From: Streptomyces lanatus
GTDB taxonomy: Bacteria > Actinomycetota > Actinomycetes > Streptomycetales > Streptomycetaceae
Length of the DNA: 64,000 nt
Direction of reading: 5' to 3'
NCBI RefSeq assembly: GCF_014655715.1
Contig: NZ_BNBM01000013.1
Location: forward strand, 16,555 to 80,554
Below, piece after piece: positions 42,743 through 51,542 of this stretch (positions within the stretch are counted from its first letter, which is position 1; every line of letters begins with the position of its first letter). Under the pieces are notes generated by a model. The model saw nothing but the letters and a program-made list of their open reading frames with translations. It did not search any database and was not told the DNA's origin. Both the position numbers and the translations under genes were made by a program.

Positions 42743-44479
42743 GTGCACACCGTCGAGACCGATGTACTGATCGTGGGCAGCGGCCCCGCGGGCGCGTCGG
42801 CCGCGCTCGCCCTGAGCACCTACGGCGTGCGCAACATGGTCGTCACCCGGTACGCCCGCCTCGCCGACACGCCCCGCGCGCACATCACCAACCAGCGCAC
42901 CATGGAGGTGCTGCGCGATCTGGGCGTCGAGCAGGACGTGATCGCCAAGGCCACGCCCCAGCAGCTGATGGGCGACACGACCTTCTGCACCAGCCTGGCC
43001 GGTGAGGAGCTCGGCCGGGTGCGCTCCTGGGGCAACGACCCGCTGGTGCAGGCCGCGCACGAGCTGGCCAGCCCGACCCGCATGTGCGACATGCCGCAGC
43101 ACCTCATGGAGCCCGTGCTGGTGGACGCGGCGATCGCGCGCGGCACCGACTTCCGGTACAGCACGGTCTACAAGTCCTTCGTCCAGGACGAGCACGGCGT
43201 CACGGTCACCGTCGAGGACCGGCTGCGCGGCGACGAGTACACCATCCGCGCCCGGTATCTGATCGGCGCCGACGGCGGCCGTTCCCAGGTCGCCGAGGAC
43301 GCCGGGCTGCCCATGGGCGGCCAGATGGGCGTGGCGGGCAGCATCAACATCGTCTTCGACGCGGACCTGAGCAAATACACCGCGCACCGGCCCTCCACCC
43401 TCTACTGGGTGCTCGCGCCCGGGGCCACCGTCGGCGGGATCGGCGCGGGCCTGGTGCGCTGTGTGCGGCCCTGGAACGAGTGGCTGATCGTGTGGGGCTA
43501 CGACGTGACGGCGGGCGCCCCCGACCTCACGGAGGAATACGCCCTGTCCGTCGTACGGCAGTTGGTCGGCGACGACGAGATACCGGTGACCATCAAGTCG
43601 TCGTCGGCGTGGACGGTCAACGAGATGTACGCCGAGACCTATGCCAACGGCCGGGTCTTCTGCGCGGGTGACGCCGTGCACCGGCACCCGCCGTCCAACG
43701 GGCTCGGCTCGAACACCTCCGTCCAGGACTCCTACAACCTGGCCTGGAAGCTGAAGCTCGTCCTCGACGGTGTCGCCTCGCCGACGCTGCTCGACACCTA
43801 CACCGCCGAGCGCGCGCCGGTCGGCCGGCAGATCGTGACCCGCGCCAACCAGTCGATCGCCGAGACCGCACCGATCTTCGAGGCACTCGACGGGCTGTCC
43901 CCGCAGACTCCCGAGCAGCTGTGGGCCAACATCGCCGCCCGCAAGGACGCCACCGAGGCCGCCGCCAAGCAGCGGGCGGCGCTGCGTGAGGCGATCGCCT
44001 TCAAGGTGTACGAGTTCAACGCGCACGGCGTCGACCTCAACCAGCGCTACACCTCCTCGGCGGTCGTGCCCGACGGCACCCCCGACCCCGGCTTCCCCCG
44101 CGACCCCGAGCTGCACCATCAGCCCAGTTCCCGCCCCGGAGCCAAGCTCCCGCACGCCTGGCTCACCTCCGGCACCCGCACCCTGTCCACGCTCGACACC
44201 GTCGGCAAGGGCCGCTTCACGCTGCTCACCGGCATCGGGGGCGAGGCATGGCTGCGGGCCGCCGAGGCGCAGCCCCTCGACATCGCGACGGTCGTCGTCG
44301 GACCGGGCCAGGAGTACGAGGACCCTTACGGCGACTGGGTGGCCGTGAGCGGGATCTCCGACGCGGGTGCCCTCCTCGTACGCCCCGACGGGTATGTGGC
44401 GTTCCGGTACGCCGACGCGGCCGAGGACGCCGATCGGTTGCTCACGGACGCGCTGCGGCGGATCCTCGGGCACGGTTGA
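42743..44479 (+). CDS. Phenol-type FAD hydroxylase (TfdB/resorcinol hydroxylase-like)
   Basis: A 578-residue flavin monooxygenase of the phenol 2-hydroxylase/TfdB class: VLIVGSGPAGASAALAL, LIGADGGRSQVAEDAGLPM, and FCAGDAVHRHPPSNGLGSNTSVQDSYNLAWKL. A C-terminal thioredoxin-like domain from about 440 (TLSTLDTVGKGRFTLLTG) is normal for the class. It starts at GTG 42743. It heads an operon with an intradiol dioxygenase and maleylacetate reductase, so it most likely adds the third hydroxyl to resorcinol or a related phenol to make hydroxyquinol. The natural substrate is inferred from that context. Confidence 0.9.
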   Translation: MHTVETDVLIVGSGPAGASAALALSTYGVRNMVVTRYARLADTPRAHITNQRTMEVLRDLGVEQDVIAKATPQQLMGDTTFCTSLAGEELGRVRSWGNDPLVQAAHELASPTRMCDMPQHLMEPVLVDAAIARGTDFRYSTVYKSFVQDEHGVTVTVEDRLRGDEYTIRARYLIGADGGRSQVAEDAGLPMGGQMGVAGSINIVFDADLSKYTAHRPSTLYWVLAPGATVGGIGAGLVRCVRPWNEWLIVWGYDVTAGAPDLTEEYALSVVRQLVGDDEIPVTIKSSSAWTVNEMYAETYANGRVFCAGDAVHRHPPSNGLGSNTSVQDSYNLAWKLKLVLDGVASPTLLDTYTAERAPVGRQIVTRANQSIAETAPIFEALDGLSPQTPEQLWANIAARKDATEAAAKQRAALREAIAFKVYEFNAHGVDLNQRYTSSAVVPDGTPDPGFPRDPELHHQPSSRPGAKLPHAWLTSGTRTLSTLDTVGKGRFTLLTGIGGEAWLRAAEAQPLDIATVVVGPGQEYEDPYGDWVAVSGISDAGALLVRPDGYVAFRYADAAEDADRLLTDALRRILGHG

Positions 44480-44504
44480 GTCGTAGGTCCAGGAAGGAGC
44501 CGAC

Positions 44505-45362
44505 ATGGGTGACGAACCGGCGGTCACCGACGAGGTCGTCGCCAGTCTGCGGGACACCGGCGATCCACGGCTGCGCGAGCTGCTGACCGGGCTGGTGCGG
44601 CATCTGCACGCCTTCGCCCGGGAGACGCGGCTGACGCAGGAGGAGTGGGAGCGGGCGATCGGGTTCCTGACGGCGACCGGGCAGGCCTGCACGGACACCC
44701 GGCAGGAGTTCATCCTGCTGTCGGACGTGCTCGGCCTGTCGATGCTGGTGGAGACGATCAACGAGAGCCAGGGGCCCGGCGCCACCGAGTCGACGGTCCT
44801 GGGCCCGTTCCACATGACCGAGTCGCCGGTGCGTGCGCTCGGCGCGAACATCGACCTGGTGGGCGGCGGCGAGCCGTGCGTGGTGAGCGGGCGGGTGCTG
44901 TCCCGGGACGGCACACCGCTGCCGGGCGCGGTCGTGGACGTGTGGCAGGCCGACAGCAACGGCTTCTACGACGTGCAGCAGCCGGACGTACAGCCCGCGG
45001 GCAACGGGCGTGGGCTGTTCACCGCGGACGACGAGGGGCGGTTCTGGTTCCGGACGTGCGTGCCGAGCCCGTATCCGATCCCGACGGACGGGCCGGTCGG
45101 CGGTCTGCTGCGGGCCACCGCACGGCATCCGTACCGGCCCGCGCACATCCACTTCATCGCCTCCGCCGAGGGGCACACGCCGGTGACCACACACATCTTC
45201 GTGGCCGGCAGCGACTACCTGGACTCGGACGCGGTGTTCGCCGTCAAGCCCGGACTCGTGACCGACTTCGCCCCCGTGGACGACCCTTCCGCGGCACGGG
45301 AGTACGACGTGGCGAACCCCTTCCGGTACGCCCGCTTCGACCTCGTACTGGAGAAGTCGTGA
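44505..45362 (+). CDS. Hydroxyquinol 1,2-dioxygenase (intradiol)
   Basis: A 285-residue intradiol ring-cleavage dioxygenase with non-haem Fe(III). The ligand residues are visible: Tyr in SNGFYDVQQ, Tyr in PSPYPIPTDGP, and His-x-His in RPAHIHF. The N-terminal helical linker domain (TRLTQEEWERAIGFLTATGQACTDTRQEFILLSDVLG) is of the catechol/hydroxyquinol dioxygenase type. It opens hydroxyquinol (1,2,4-trihydroxybenzene) to maleylacetate. It follows the hydroxylase gene by 25 bases and overlaps the maleylacetate reductase gene by four bases (GTGA), which is why hydroxyquinol is preferred over catechol as substrate. Confidence 0.92.
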   Translation: MGDEPAVTDEVVASLRDTGDPRLRELLTGLVRHLHAFARETRLTQEEWERAIGFLTATGQACTDTRQEFILLSDVLGLSMLVETINESQGPGATESTVLGPFHMTESPVRALGANIDLVGGGEPCVVSGRVLSRDGTPLPGAVVDVWQADSNGFYDVQQPDVQPAGNGRGLFTADDEGRFWFRTCVPSPYPIPTDGPVGGLLRATARHPYRPAHIHFIASAEGHTPVTTHIFVAGSDYLDSDAVFAVKPGLVTDFAPVDDPSAAREYDVANPFRYARFDLVLEKS

Positions 45363-46444
45363 CGGAAGACGCCCTCGACTTCTCCTACGAGAGCCGGCCC
45401 GTGCGGGTCGTCTTCCGGGCCGGTGCGGCGGTGTCGGCGACGCCCGGTGAGGTGGAGCGGCTCGGGCTGCGGCGGGTCCTTGTGGTGTGCGGGGAGCGGG
45501 GAGCCGACACCGCGCGGGCGGTCGCCGACGCGCTCGGCCCGGTGTGTGTCGGAGTGCACGACCGGGCCCGGATGCATGTGCCCGTCGAGGTCGCCGACGT
45601 GGCCGTGCAGGCGGCTCGGGCGGCGGGTGCCGACGGGTGTGTGGCCGTGGGTGGCGGCTCGTCCATCGGGCTGGGCAAGGCGATCGCGCTGCGCACCGGG
45701 CTGCCGCTGATCGCGGTGCCCTCCACGTACTCCGGCTCGGAGATGACCCCGGTGTGGGGCCTGACCGAGCACGGCGTCAAACGCACCGGGCGCGATCCGA
45801 AGGTCCTGCCCAACAGTGTCGTCTACGACCCCGAACTCACCCTCTCCCTGCCCGTGCCCCTCTCGGTGACCAGCGGCATCAACGCGATCGCCCACGCCGT
45901 GGAGGCCCTGTACGCCCCCGACACCTCGCCCCTGATCGCGCTGATGGCCGAGGAGGGCGTACGGGCGATGGCTCAGGCGCTTCCGGCGGTGGCCGCGGAA
46001 CCGGGGTCGACGGGGGCACGCGCGCGTGCCCTGTACGGGGCCTGGCTGTGCGGGTCCTGTCTGGGCGCCACCACGATGGGCCTGCACCACAAGCTGTGCC
46101 ATGTCCTGGGCGGCACCTTCTCGTTGCCGCACGCCGAGACGCACACGGTGGTGCTGCCGTACGCCCTCGCCCACAACGCCTCCGCCGCCCCGGAGGCGGC
46201 CGCCGCCGTGGCCCGTGCGCTGGACGCGGCCGACGCGCCAACGGCCCTGTGGGAGCTTGCCGGGCGCCTCGGAGCGCCCCGTTCCCTCGCTGAACTGGGC
46301 CTCGCGGAGACCGACTTGGCGGTGGCCGCCGCGCAGACGGCAGGCCAGGCCTACGCCAACCCCCGCCCGGTCACGCTCGACGGCGTACTCGCCGTGCTGC
46401 GGGCGGCTTACGAGGGCGCGCCTCCGGCATCGGTCGCCGACTGA
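45359..46444 (+). CDS. Maleylacetate reductase
   Basis: A 361-residue iron-containing-alcohol-dehydrogenase-family enzyme reducing maleylacetate to 3-oxoadipate with NAD(P)H. It has the GGGSSIGLGKAIALRTGLPLIAVPSTYSGSEMTPVWG block, SGINAIAHAVEALYAP and the HHKLCHVLGGTFSLPHAETHTVVLPYA block with the metal His. GTG at 45359 overlaps the dioxygenase stop. It completes the lower hydroxyquinol pathway, feeding the 3-oxoadipate route to the TCA cycle; the later enzymes are not in this window. Confidence 0.93.
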   Translation: MTEDALDFSYESRPVRVVFRAGAAVSATPGEVERLGLRRVLVVCGERGADTARAVADALGPVCVGVHDRARMHVPVEVADVAVQAARAAGADGCVAVGGGSSIGLGKAIALRTGLPLIAVPSTYSGSEMTPVWGLTEHGVKRTGRDPKVLPNSVVYDPELTLSLPVPLSVTSGINAIAHAVEALYAPDTSPLIALMAEEGVRAMAQALPAVAAEPGSTGARARALYGAWLCGSCLGATTMGLHHKLCHVLGGTFSLPHAETHTVVLPYALAHNASAAPEAAAAVARALDAADAPTALWELAGRLGAPRSLAELGLAETDLAVAAAQTAGQAYANPRPVTLDGVLAVLRAAYEGAPPASVAD

Positions 46445-46492
46445 GCCACCCCTCTTTGAACTCCCCCCATGCCTGAAGGAAAGGTGATCAGC

Positions 46493-47395
46493 ATGCCCCT
46501 CGGTCTGCTCAGGAGGCGGCGCTCCCGAGGAGCTCCGGGTGTCCCGTTGTCCGTGCCGGCCGGTGCGGGGGTCGTCGGCCGCGAGGTCGTCGATCCGTTC
46601 GGCCTGCCGATGCGCGGCGCCGACGTCACCGTGACCGCGCTGGACTCGCACGAGGTCGTGGCGTCCGGTACGACGGACCCGTACGGCCTCTTCTTCGCCG
46701 CCCTGCCCCCGGGCCGCTACAGCCTCATGGTCACCGCCGAGGGCCTGACCCCGCATCGCGAGCCGCTGGACGTCGTCGCCGGTCCGCCGCAGCCCGCCGT
46801 CCAGGTGCGGCTTGCGTCGGCCCGGCAGCTGGAGCTGCCCGCGCCCGGCACCTGGCTGTTCGACCCGCCGCACACGGCGATCCGGTTCATCGCCAAGCAT
46901 GTCGGCATGGCCCATGTCCACGGCCGCTTCGAGCGGTTCACGGGCGGTATCCGGGTGGCGCCGGACATGGCGGAGTCGCAGGTGTCGGTGCGGATCGACG
47001 CGGCCAGCATCACGACGGGCAACAACACCCGGGACACCCATCTGCGTTCGGCGGACTTCCTGGACGTCGGGCGCTACCGGTACATCGACTTCGTCAGCAC
47101 CCGCTTCGCCTACCGGGGCGGCGCGAAGTGGACGCTGCACGGCTCGCTCACCATGCACGGCGTCAGCCGCTCGGTGGAGCTGGACACCACCTATCTCGGG
47201 TCGGTCAACGGCGGCTACGGCGAGGAGCTGCGGTGCGCGGCGCTGGCCAAGGCGGAGCTGCACCGGGAGGACTTCACCCTGAACTGGCGCAGCATGCTGG
47301 CCCGTGGCATCGCGGTGGTCGGGCCGACGGTGCAGCTGGAGCTGGACGTGCAGGCGATGTACCGGACGCACGACACTCCGACGCCTCCCGACTAG
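46493..47395 (+). CDS. YceI-like protein with an N-terminal carboxypeptidase-regulatory-like domain
   Basis: A 300-residue protein. After a basic start (LGLLRRRRSRG) there is a CarboxypepD_reg-like beta-sandwich (about 35-110, VVGREVVDPFGLPMRGADVTV to GRYSLMVTAEG). A YceI lipocalin-like domain follows (about 125-290, TWLFDPPHTAIRFIAKHVGMAHVHGRFERFTGGIRV). YceI folds bind long-chain isoprenoids. There is no signal peptide, so it seems cytoplasmic. ATG at 46493 is preferred because AGGAAAGGTG precedes it. It follows the hydroxyquinol operon by 48 bases on the same strand and may be co-transcribed, though a role in that pathway is not obvious. Confidence 0.85.
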   Translation: MPLGLLRRRRSRGAPGVPLSVPAGAGVVGREVVDPFGLPMRGADVTVTALDSHEVVASGTTDPYGLFFAALPPGRYSLMVTAEGLTPHREPLDVVAGPPQPAVQVRLASARQLELPAPGTWLFDPPHTAIRFIAKHVGMAHVHGRFERFTGGIRVAPDMAESQVSVRIDAASITTGNNTRDTHLRSADFLDVGRYRYIDFVSTRFAYRGGAKWTLHGSLTMHGVSRSVELDTTYLGSVNGGYGEELRCAALAKAELHREDFTLNWRSMLARGIAVVGPTVQLELDVQAMYRTHDTPTPPD

Positions 47396-47482
47396 GTCAC
47401 GGTGGCTGAGAGGTACCTCACGCACCGGTTACGAATTGCTCAACCTCTGGTTGCGACGCGGTGATCGGGTGACCATGGGTGC

Positions 47483-47866
47483 ATGACACTGGCCCAGCGC
47501 GCCATGGAACGACTGTCAGCCTGGCCCGATCTGACCTCGGGCCCGGCGGGTTGTGGCGCAGGGCGGGCACTGCGCTCCGTCCACAGCGAGATCGTGCACT
47601 TCCACTCCGACCGTGATGTGGATCTGCACCTGACGGTGGCGGCCATCGCGCGGTTCCACGACGATCTGCGGGACTCGACCGCGATCCACCTGGTCCCCGG
47701 CTCGGGCTGGGTGACGGTGCACCTGGACTGCGACACGGACGTCGACCTCCTGATGAGCCTGGTCAGCGCCGCGCTCAAGGCACATGGAAGCACGCCCTCC
47801 CCCGCCGGACGCCCGGCAGGGGACGAGTGCAACTTCCGTCGCGTCACGGTGCTGCCGAGGGGCTAG
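47483..47866 (+). CDS. DUF5519/luciferase-annotated small protein
   Basis: A 127-residue soluble protein: MERLSAWPDLTSGPAGCGAGRALRSVHSEIVHFHSDRDVDLHLT and HLVPGSGWVTVHLDCDTDVDLLMSLVSAALKAH. Related proteins are annotated as luciferase family (DUF5519), but there is no evidence of light emission or flavin binding. It is probably a small His-rich fold of unknown role. It is convergent with the polyphosphate kinase, four bases apart. Confidence 0.75.
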   Translation: MTLAQRAMERLSAWPDLTSGPAGCGAGRALRSVHSEIVHFHSDRDVDLHLTVAAIARFHDDLRDSTAIHLVPGSGWVTVHLDCDTDVDLLMSLVSAALKAHGSTPSPAGRPAGDECNFRRVTVLPRG

Positions 47867-47870
47867 GAGG

Positions 47871-48758
47871 CTAGGACCCGGTGTCGTCCTCGCCCGCTTC
47901 AAGGAGGCCTGCGGCGGCGCCGATGATCCGGGGATCGGGGGCACCGACGACCTCCTCGTCCTTGTCGCCGTAGTCGAAGCGGGCGAGGACGCTGCGCATG
48001 GCCTCGACGCGGGCCCGCTTCTTGTCGTTGCTCTTCACCACGGTCCAGGGCGCGTGCTCGGTGTCGGTCTCACGGAACATCGCGACCTTGGCGGCGGTGT
48101 AGTCGTCCCAGCGGTCAAGGGAGGCCAGGTCCATGGGGCTGAGCTTCCACTGCCGTACGGGGTCGACCTGGCGGATGGTGAAGCGGGTGCGCTGCTCGCC
48201 CTGGGAAACCGAGAACCAGAACTTGATCAGGTCGACGCCGTCGTCCACCAGCATCCGCTCGAAGCCCGGGGCCTGCCGCATGAAGCGCCGGTACTCGTCG
48301 TCGGTGCAGAAGTCCATCACGCGCTCGACGCCGGCCCGGTTGTACCAGGACCGGTCGAACAGCACGATCTCGCCGGCGGTCGGCAGATGCTCGACGTACC
48401 GCTGGAAGTACCACTGGCCGCGTTCCCGCTCGGACGGCTTCTCCAGGGCGACCACCCGGGCGCCGCGCGGGTTCAGATGCTCGGTGAACCGCTTGATCGT
48501 GCCGCCCTTGCCGGCCGCGTCCCGCCCCTCGAAGACGATGACGAGCCGTCGGCCGGTCTCCTTGATCCAGCGCTGGAGTTTGAGCAGTTCGATCTGCTGG
48601 AGCCGCTTGTGCCACTCGTACTCCGGGCGCTCCATGCGCTGCTCGTACGGGTAGTTCTCACGCCAGGTGTCCACCGGACTTCCGTCCGGCCGGATCAGCA
48701 CCGGGTCGTCCTGATCCGTGTAGTCGACGCGCAGCCCTGACAGCAGTTCGGTGTCCAT
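47871..48758 (-). CDS. ppk2: Polyphosphate kinase 2
   Basis: A 295-residue PPK2 with Walker A FEGRDAAGKGGTIKRF (about 76-91), the lid block EHLNPRGARVVALEKPSERERGQWYFQRYVEHLP, and Walker B with IVLFDRSWYNRAGVERVM. It transfers phosphate between polyphosphate and nucleotides; the class I PPK2 layout suggests NDP to NTP formation. It stands alone, so its regulation cannot be deduced. ATG at 48758 is the only sensible start. Confidence 0.93.
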   Translation of the reverse strand: MDTELLSGLRVDYTDQDDPVLIRPDGSPVDTWRENYPYEQRMERPEYEWHKRLQQIELLKLQRWIKETGRRLVIVFEGRDAAGKGGTIKRFTEHLNPRGARVVALEKPSERERGQWYFQRYVEHLPTAGEIVLFDRSWYNRAGVERVMDFCTDDEYRRFMRQAPGFERMLVDDGVDLIKFWFSVSQGEQRTRFTIRQVDPVRQWKLSPMDLASLDRWDDYTAAKVAMFRETDTEHAPWTVVKSNDKKRARVEAMRSVLARFDYGDKDEEVVGAPDPRIIGAAAGLLEAGEDDTGS

Positions 48759-48827
48759 ACTTCCGCATGGAAGCGATTGCTTTCGTACGGGCGGCTAACC
48801 CCAGGCAAAGATCACGTAACCGGCGGG

Positions 48828-49310
48828 TCAGGGGTGGGTGATGTTCGGTGGGGCGGATTCCACGAGCCGGGCCAGGTTGGCCAGGGCCATACGGGTGCCG
48901 GTCTCGTTGTCCGCGGCGGGGACGACGTCGGGGATGTCCTCGTGCACGATCAGGATGTCGGTGCCGCCACCGGCGGCGTCGGTGAGGGTCGTGGTCATCG
49001 TCATCGTGCCGCGCAGGGCGGGGTCGTCGGTCTCGAACTCGACCTCCTCGACCACCTGCTCGTCCGGCACGAGCCGTACGAAGCGGCCGTGGTACGTGTC
49101 GGTGTGCGCGGCCGACTTGCCGGTGCCGGTCGGCAGGTCGTAGGTGAGCGAGACCCGGAAGGCCCCTCCTTCCCGCCCGTCGAAGGTGTGCACATGCCCG
49201 GTCATCCCGTCCGGCACCCGCCAGCGCTCCACGGCGTCCGCGTCCAGCAGCGCACGGTAGACGGCGGCGCGTGAGGCGTTCACATGCCCGGAGACCCGTG
49301 TCGAGTACAT
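48828..49310 (-). CDS. SRPBCC/AHSA1-family protein
   Basis: A 160-residue START-like protein: MYSTRVSGHVNASRAAVYRALLDADAVERWRVPDGMTGHVHTFDGREGGAF, followed by EVEFETDDPALRGTMTMTTTL and an LANLARLVES C-terminal helix. This is the AHSA1 fold, which binds hydrophobic ligands or acts with chaperones; no specific role can be assigned. ATG at 49310 is used. It is divergent from the amidohydrolase with a 55-base gap. Confidence 0.85.
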   Translation of the reverse strand: MYSTRVSGHVNASRAAVYRALLDADAVERWRVPDGMTGHVHTFDGREGGAFRVSLTYDLPTGTGKSAAHTDTYHGRFVRLVPDEQVVEEVEFETDDPALRGTMTMTTTLTDAAGGGTDILIVHEDIPDVVPAADNETGTRMALANLARLVESAPPNITHP

Positions 49311-49365
49311 GGCGCCCACCATAGTGTGGGCAACGAACCCCGACCCTGCCGGAGAGGCCGAGTCC

Positions 49366-50178
49366 ATGCCCGTCATCGACGCCTGGATGCAGCACCCGAC
49401 CCCGCGCCACGCCAACCACGAGATGTTCGAGTCGCTGCGCCGCTGGACCGGCATGGAGCGGCTCGACAAGCCGCTGCCCGTCGAAGTCACGGTGGCGGCG
49501 CTGGAGGCGGCCGACGTGGAGATCGGCCTCGCCGCCGCCTGGTACGGGCCGCAGGGCCCGCTGATCGACAACGACGAGGCGGCTTCGTTCGTCGAGCAGT
49601 CCGGCGGACGGCTGCGCGGAGTCGCGGGGGCCGACCTCGCCCGGCCCATGGCGGCGGTGCGCGAACTGCGGCGGGCGGTCGAGGAGTTGGGGTTCGTGGC
49701 ACTGCGCGTCGTTCCGTGGCTGTGGGGGCTGCCGCCCACCGACCGGCTGTACTACCCGCTGTACACGGCCTGTGTGGACCTCGGTGTGCCGTTCTGCACC
49801 CAGGTCGGGCACACCGGCCCGCTGCGCCCTTCGGAGACCGGGCGGCCCATCCCTTACGTCGACCAGGTGGCCCTCGACTTCCCCGAGCTGACGATCGTGT
49901 GCGGGCACATCGGCTACCCGTGGACGACGGAGATGATCGCGGTCGCCGACAAGCACGAGAACGTCTTCATCGACACCAGCGCCTACACCGTGCGCCGCTA
50001 TCCGCCGGAGTTGGTGGAGTATCTGCGCGGCCGGGGCCGTGACAAGGTCCTCTTCGGCTCCAACTACCCCATGATCACGCCGAGTCGGGCCCTTGAGCAC
50101 CTCGATGCCCTGGGGCTGGACGAGGAGACGCGGGAGCTGTTCCTGCACGGGAACGCCCGCCGCGTCTTCGCCCTCTGA
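49366..50178 (+). CDS. Amidohydrolase family 2 (TIM-barrel) hydrolase/decarboxylase
   Basis: A 270-residue amidohydrolase-2 protein. VIDAWMQHP at the N-terminus replaces the usual H-x-H; PFCTQVGHTGP, IVCGHIGYPW with the metal His, and KVLFGSNYPM with the metal Asp position (here Asn) follow. HGNARRVFAL closes the chain. The Asn in place of the usual Asp in the FGSDxP motif and the missing H-x-H suggest altered or lost metal chemistry. Family members cleave lactones or decarboxylate aromatic acids; here only the fold is certain. It is convergent with glucarate dehydratase. Confidence 0.85.
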   Translation: MPVIDAWMQHPTPRHANHEMFESLRRWTGMERLDKPLPVEVTVAALEAADVEIGLAAAWYGPQGPLIDNDEAASFVEQSGGRLRGVAGADLARPMAAVRELRRAVEELGFVALRVVPWLWGLPPTDRLYYPLYTACVDLGVPFCTQVGHTGPLRPSETGRPIPYVDQVALDFPELTIVCGHIGYPWTTEMIAVADKHENVFIDTSAYTVRRYPPELVEYLRGRGRDKVLFGSNYPMITPSRALEHLDALGLDEETRELFLHGNARRVFAL

Positions 50179-50182
50179 AAGC

Positions 50183-51511
50183 TCAGCGCACGAGGCACGG
50201 CCGCTTCGCGTCGAAGGTCCAGCCCTCCACCAGGTACCGCATCCCGACCGCGTCGTCCCGGCCGGACAGCGCCTTCTCCTGGTACAGCTCGTGCGCCGCG
50301 AGGAGCCGGTCCAGGTCCAGGTCGATGCCGAGTCCGGCGGTGTCGGGTACGGCGACCTCGCCGCCGGTGATCCTCGGCGGGGCGACGGTGAGCCGCTCCA
50401 GCCCTTCCTGCCAGATCCAGTGGGTGTCGAGGGCGTTGTAGTCGCCGGGCGCGGCGGCCCCGCAGTGGGCCATCATCGCCAGGGAGATGTCGAAGTGGTT
50501 GTTGGAGTGGCAGCCCCAGGTCAGGCCCATCGCGTTGCACAGCTGGGCGACGCGGACCGAGCCCTGCATGGTCCAGAAGTGCGGGTCGGCCAGCGGGATG
50601 GACACCGACTGCAGGGCCAGGGCGTGGGTCAGCTGGCGCCAGTCGGTGGCGATCATGTTGGTCGCCGTGGGCAGTCCGGTGGCCCGGCGGAACTCCGCGA
50701 GGATCTCCCGGCCCGAGTAGCCGTCCTCGGCGCCGCAGGGGTCCTCGGCGTAGGCGAGGGTGCCGAGGAGCGGGGCGCACAGTTCGACGGCCTCGCGCAG
50801 GGACCATGCGCCATTGGGGTCGAGGGTGATCCGCGCTTCGGGGAAGCGGTCCTTGAGCGCCCGTACGGCCTTGACCTCCTCGGCGCCCGGCAGGACGCCG
50901 CCCTTGAGCTTGAAGTCGCGGAAGCCGTAGTGGTCGTAGGTGGCCTCGGCCTGGCGGACGATCGCCTCGGGGGTGAGCGCCTCCTCGTGGCGGATCCGGT
51001 ACCAGTCGACGGTCGCGTCGGGTGCGCGGACGTAGTCCAGGTCGGTGCGGTCCGGGTCGCCGACGTAGAAGAGGTAGCCGAGGACGCGTACGGCGTCGCG
51101 CTGCTTGCCGTCGCCGAGCAGGGCGGCGACCGGGACCTCCAGGTGCTGGCCGAGCAGGTCGAGGAGGGCGGACTCGACGGCGGTGACGGCGTGCACGGTG
51201 GTGCGCAGGTCGAAGGTCTGCGCGCCGCGACCGCCCGTGTCCCGGTCGGCGAACGTCGCCCCGATGGCGCGCAGGACGTTCTTGTAGTCGCCCACGCGGG
51301 CACCGACGACCAGGGGTTCGGCGTCCTTCAGGGTCCGGGTGATCTTCTCCCCGCCGGGGACCTCGCCGAGTCCCGTACGGCCCTCGGAGTCCTCCAGGAC
51401 GACGACGTTGCGGGTGAAGTAGGGGGCGTGGGCGCCGGAGAGGTTGAGGAGCATCGCGTCCCGGCCGGCGACCGGGTACACGGAGAAGCGGGTGACGACG
51501 GGCTGGCTCAT
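50183..51511 (-). CDS. gudD: Glucarate dehydratase
   Basis: A 442-residue enolase-superfamily enzyme that dehydrates D-glucarate to 5-keto-4-deoxyglucarate. Motifs are FKLKGG (catalytic Lys pair), ITLDPNGAWS, YAEDPCG, ATNMIATDW and HSNNHFDIS with the catalytic His. ATG at 51511 is chosen; the long frame upstream is antisense to the permease. It lies 31 bases after the gluconate-type permease on the same strand, so the pair imports and breaks down sugar acids. The aldolase and semialdehyde dehydrogenase needed to finish the pathway are not here. Confidence 0.93.
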   Translation of the reverse strand: MSQPVVTRFSVYPVAGRDAMLLNLSGAHAPYFTRNVVVLEDSEGRTGLGEVPGGEKITRTLKDAEPLVVGARVGDYKNVLRAIGATFADRDTGGRGAQTFDLRTTVHAVTAVESALLDLLGQHLEVPVAALLGDGKQRDAVRVLGYLFYVGDPDRTDLDYVRAPDATVDWYRIRHEEALTPEAIVRQAEATYDHYGFRDFKLKGGVLPGAEEVKAVRALKDRFPEARITLDPNGAWSLREAVELCAPLLGTLAYAEDPCGAEDGYSGREILAEFRRATGLPTATNMIATDWRQLTHALALQSVSIPLADPHFWTMQGSVRVAQLCNAMGLTWGCHSNNHFDISLAMMAHCGAAAPGDYNALDTHWIWQEGLERLTVAPPRITGGEVAVPDTAGLGIDLDLDRLLAAHELYQEKALSGRDDAVGMRYLVEGWTFDAKRPCLVR

Positions 51512-51542
51512 GGCGGGCGGGTGCCGTTCTCGTGAGGGGGTT

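Noticed and set aside
47483..47866. A light-producing luciferase
   Set aside because: The family name is an annotation relic; the protein has no luciferase fold motifs or flavin-binding features.
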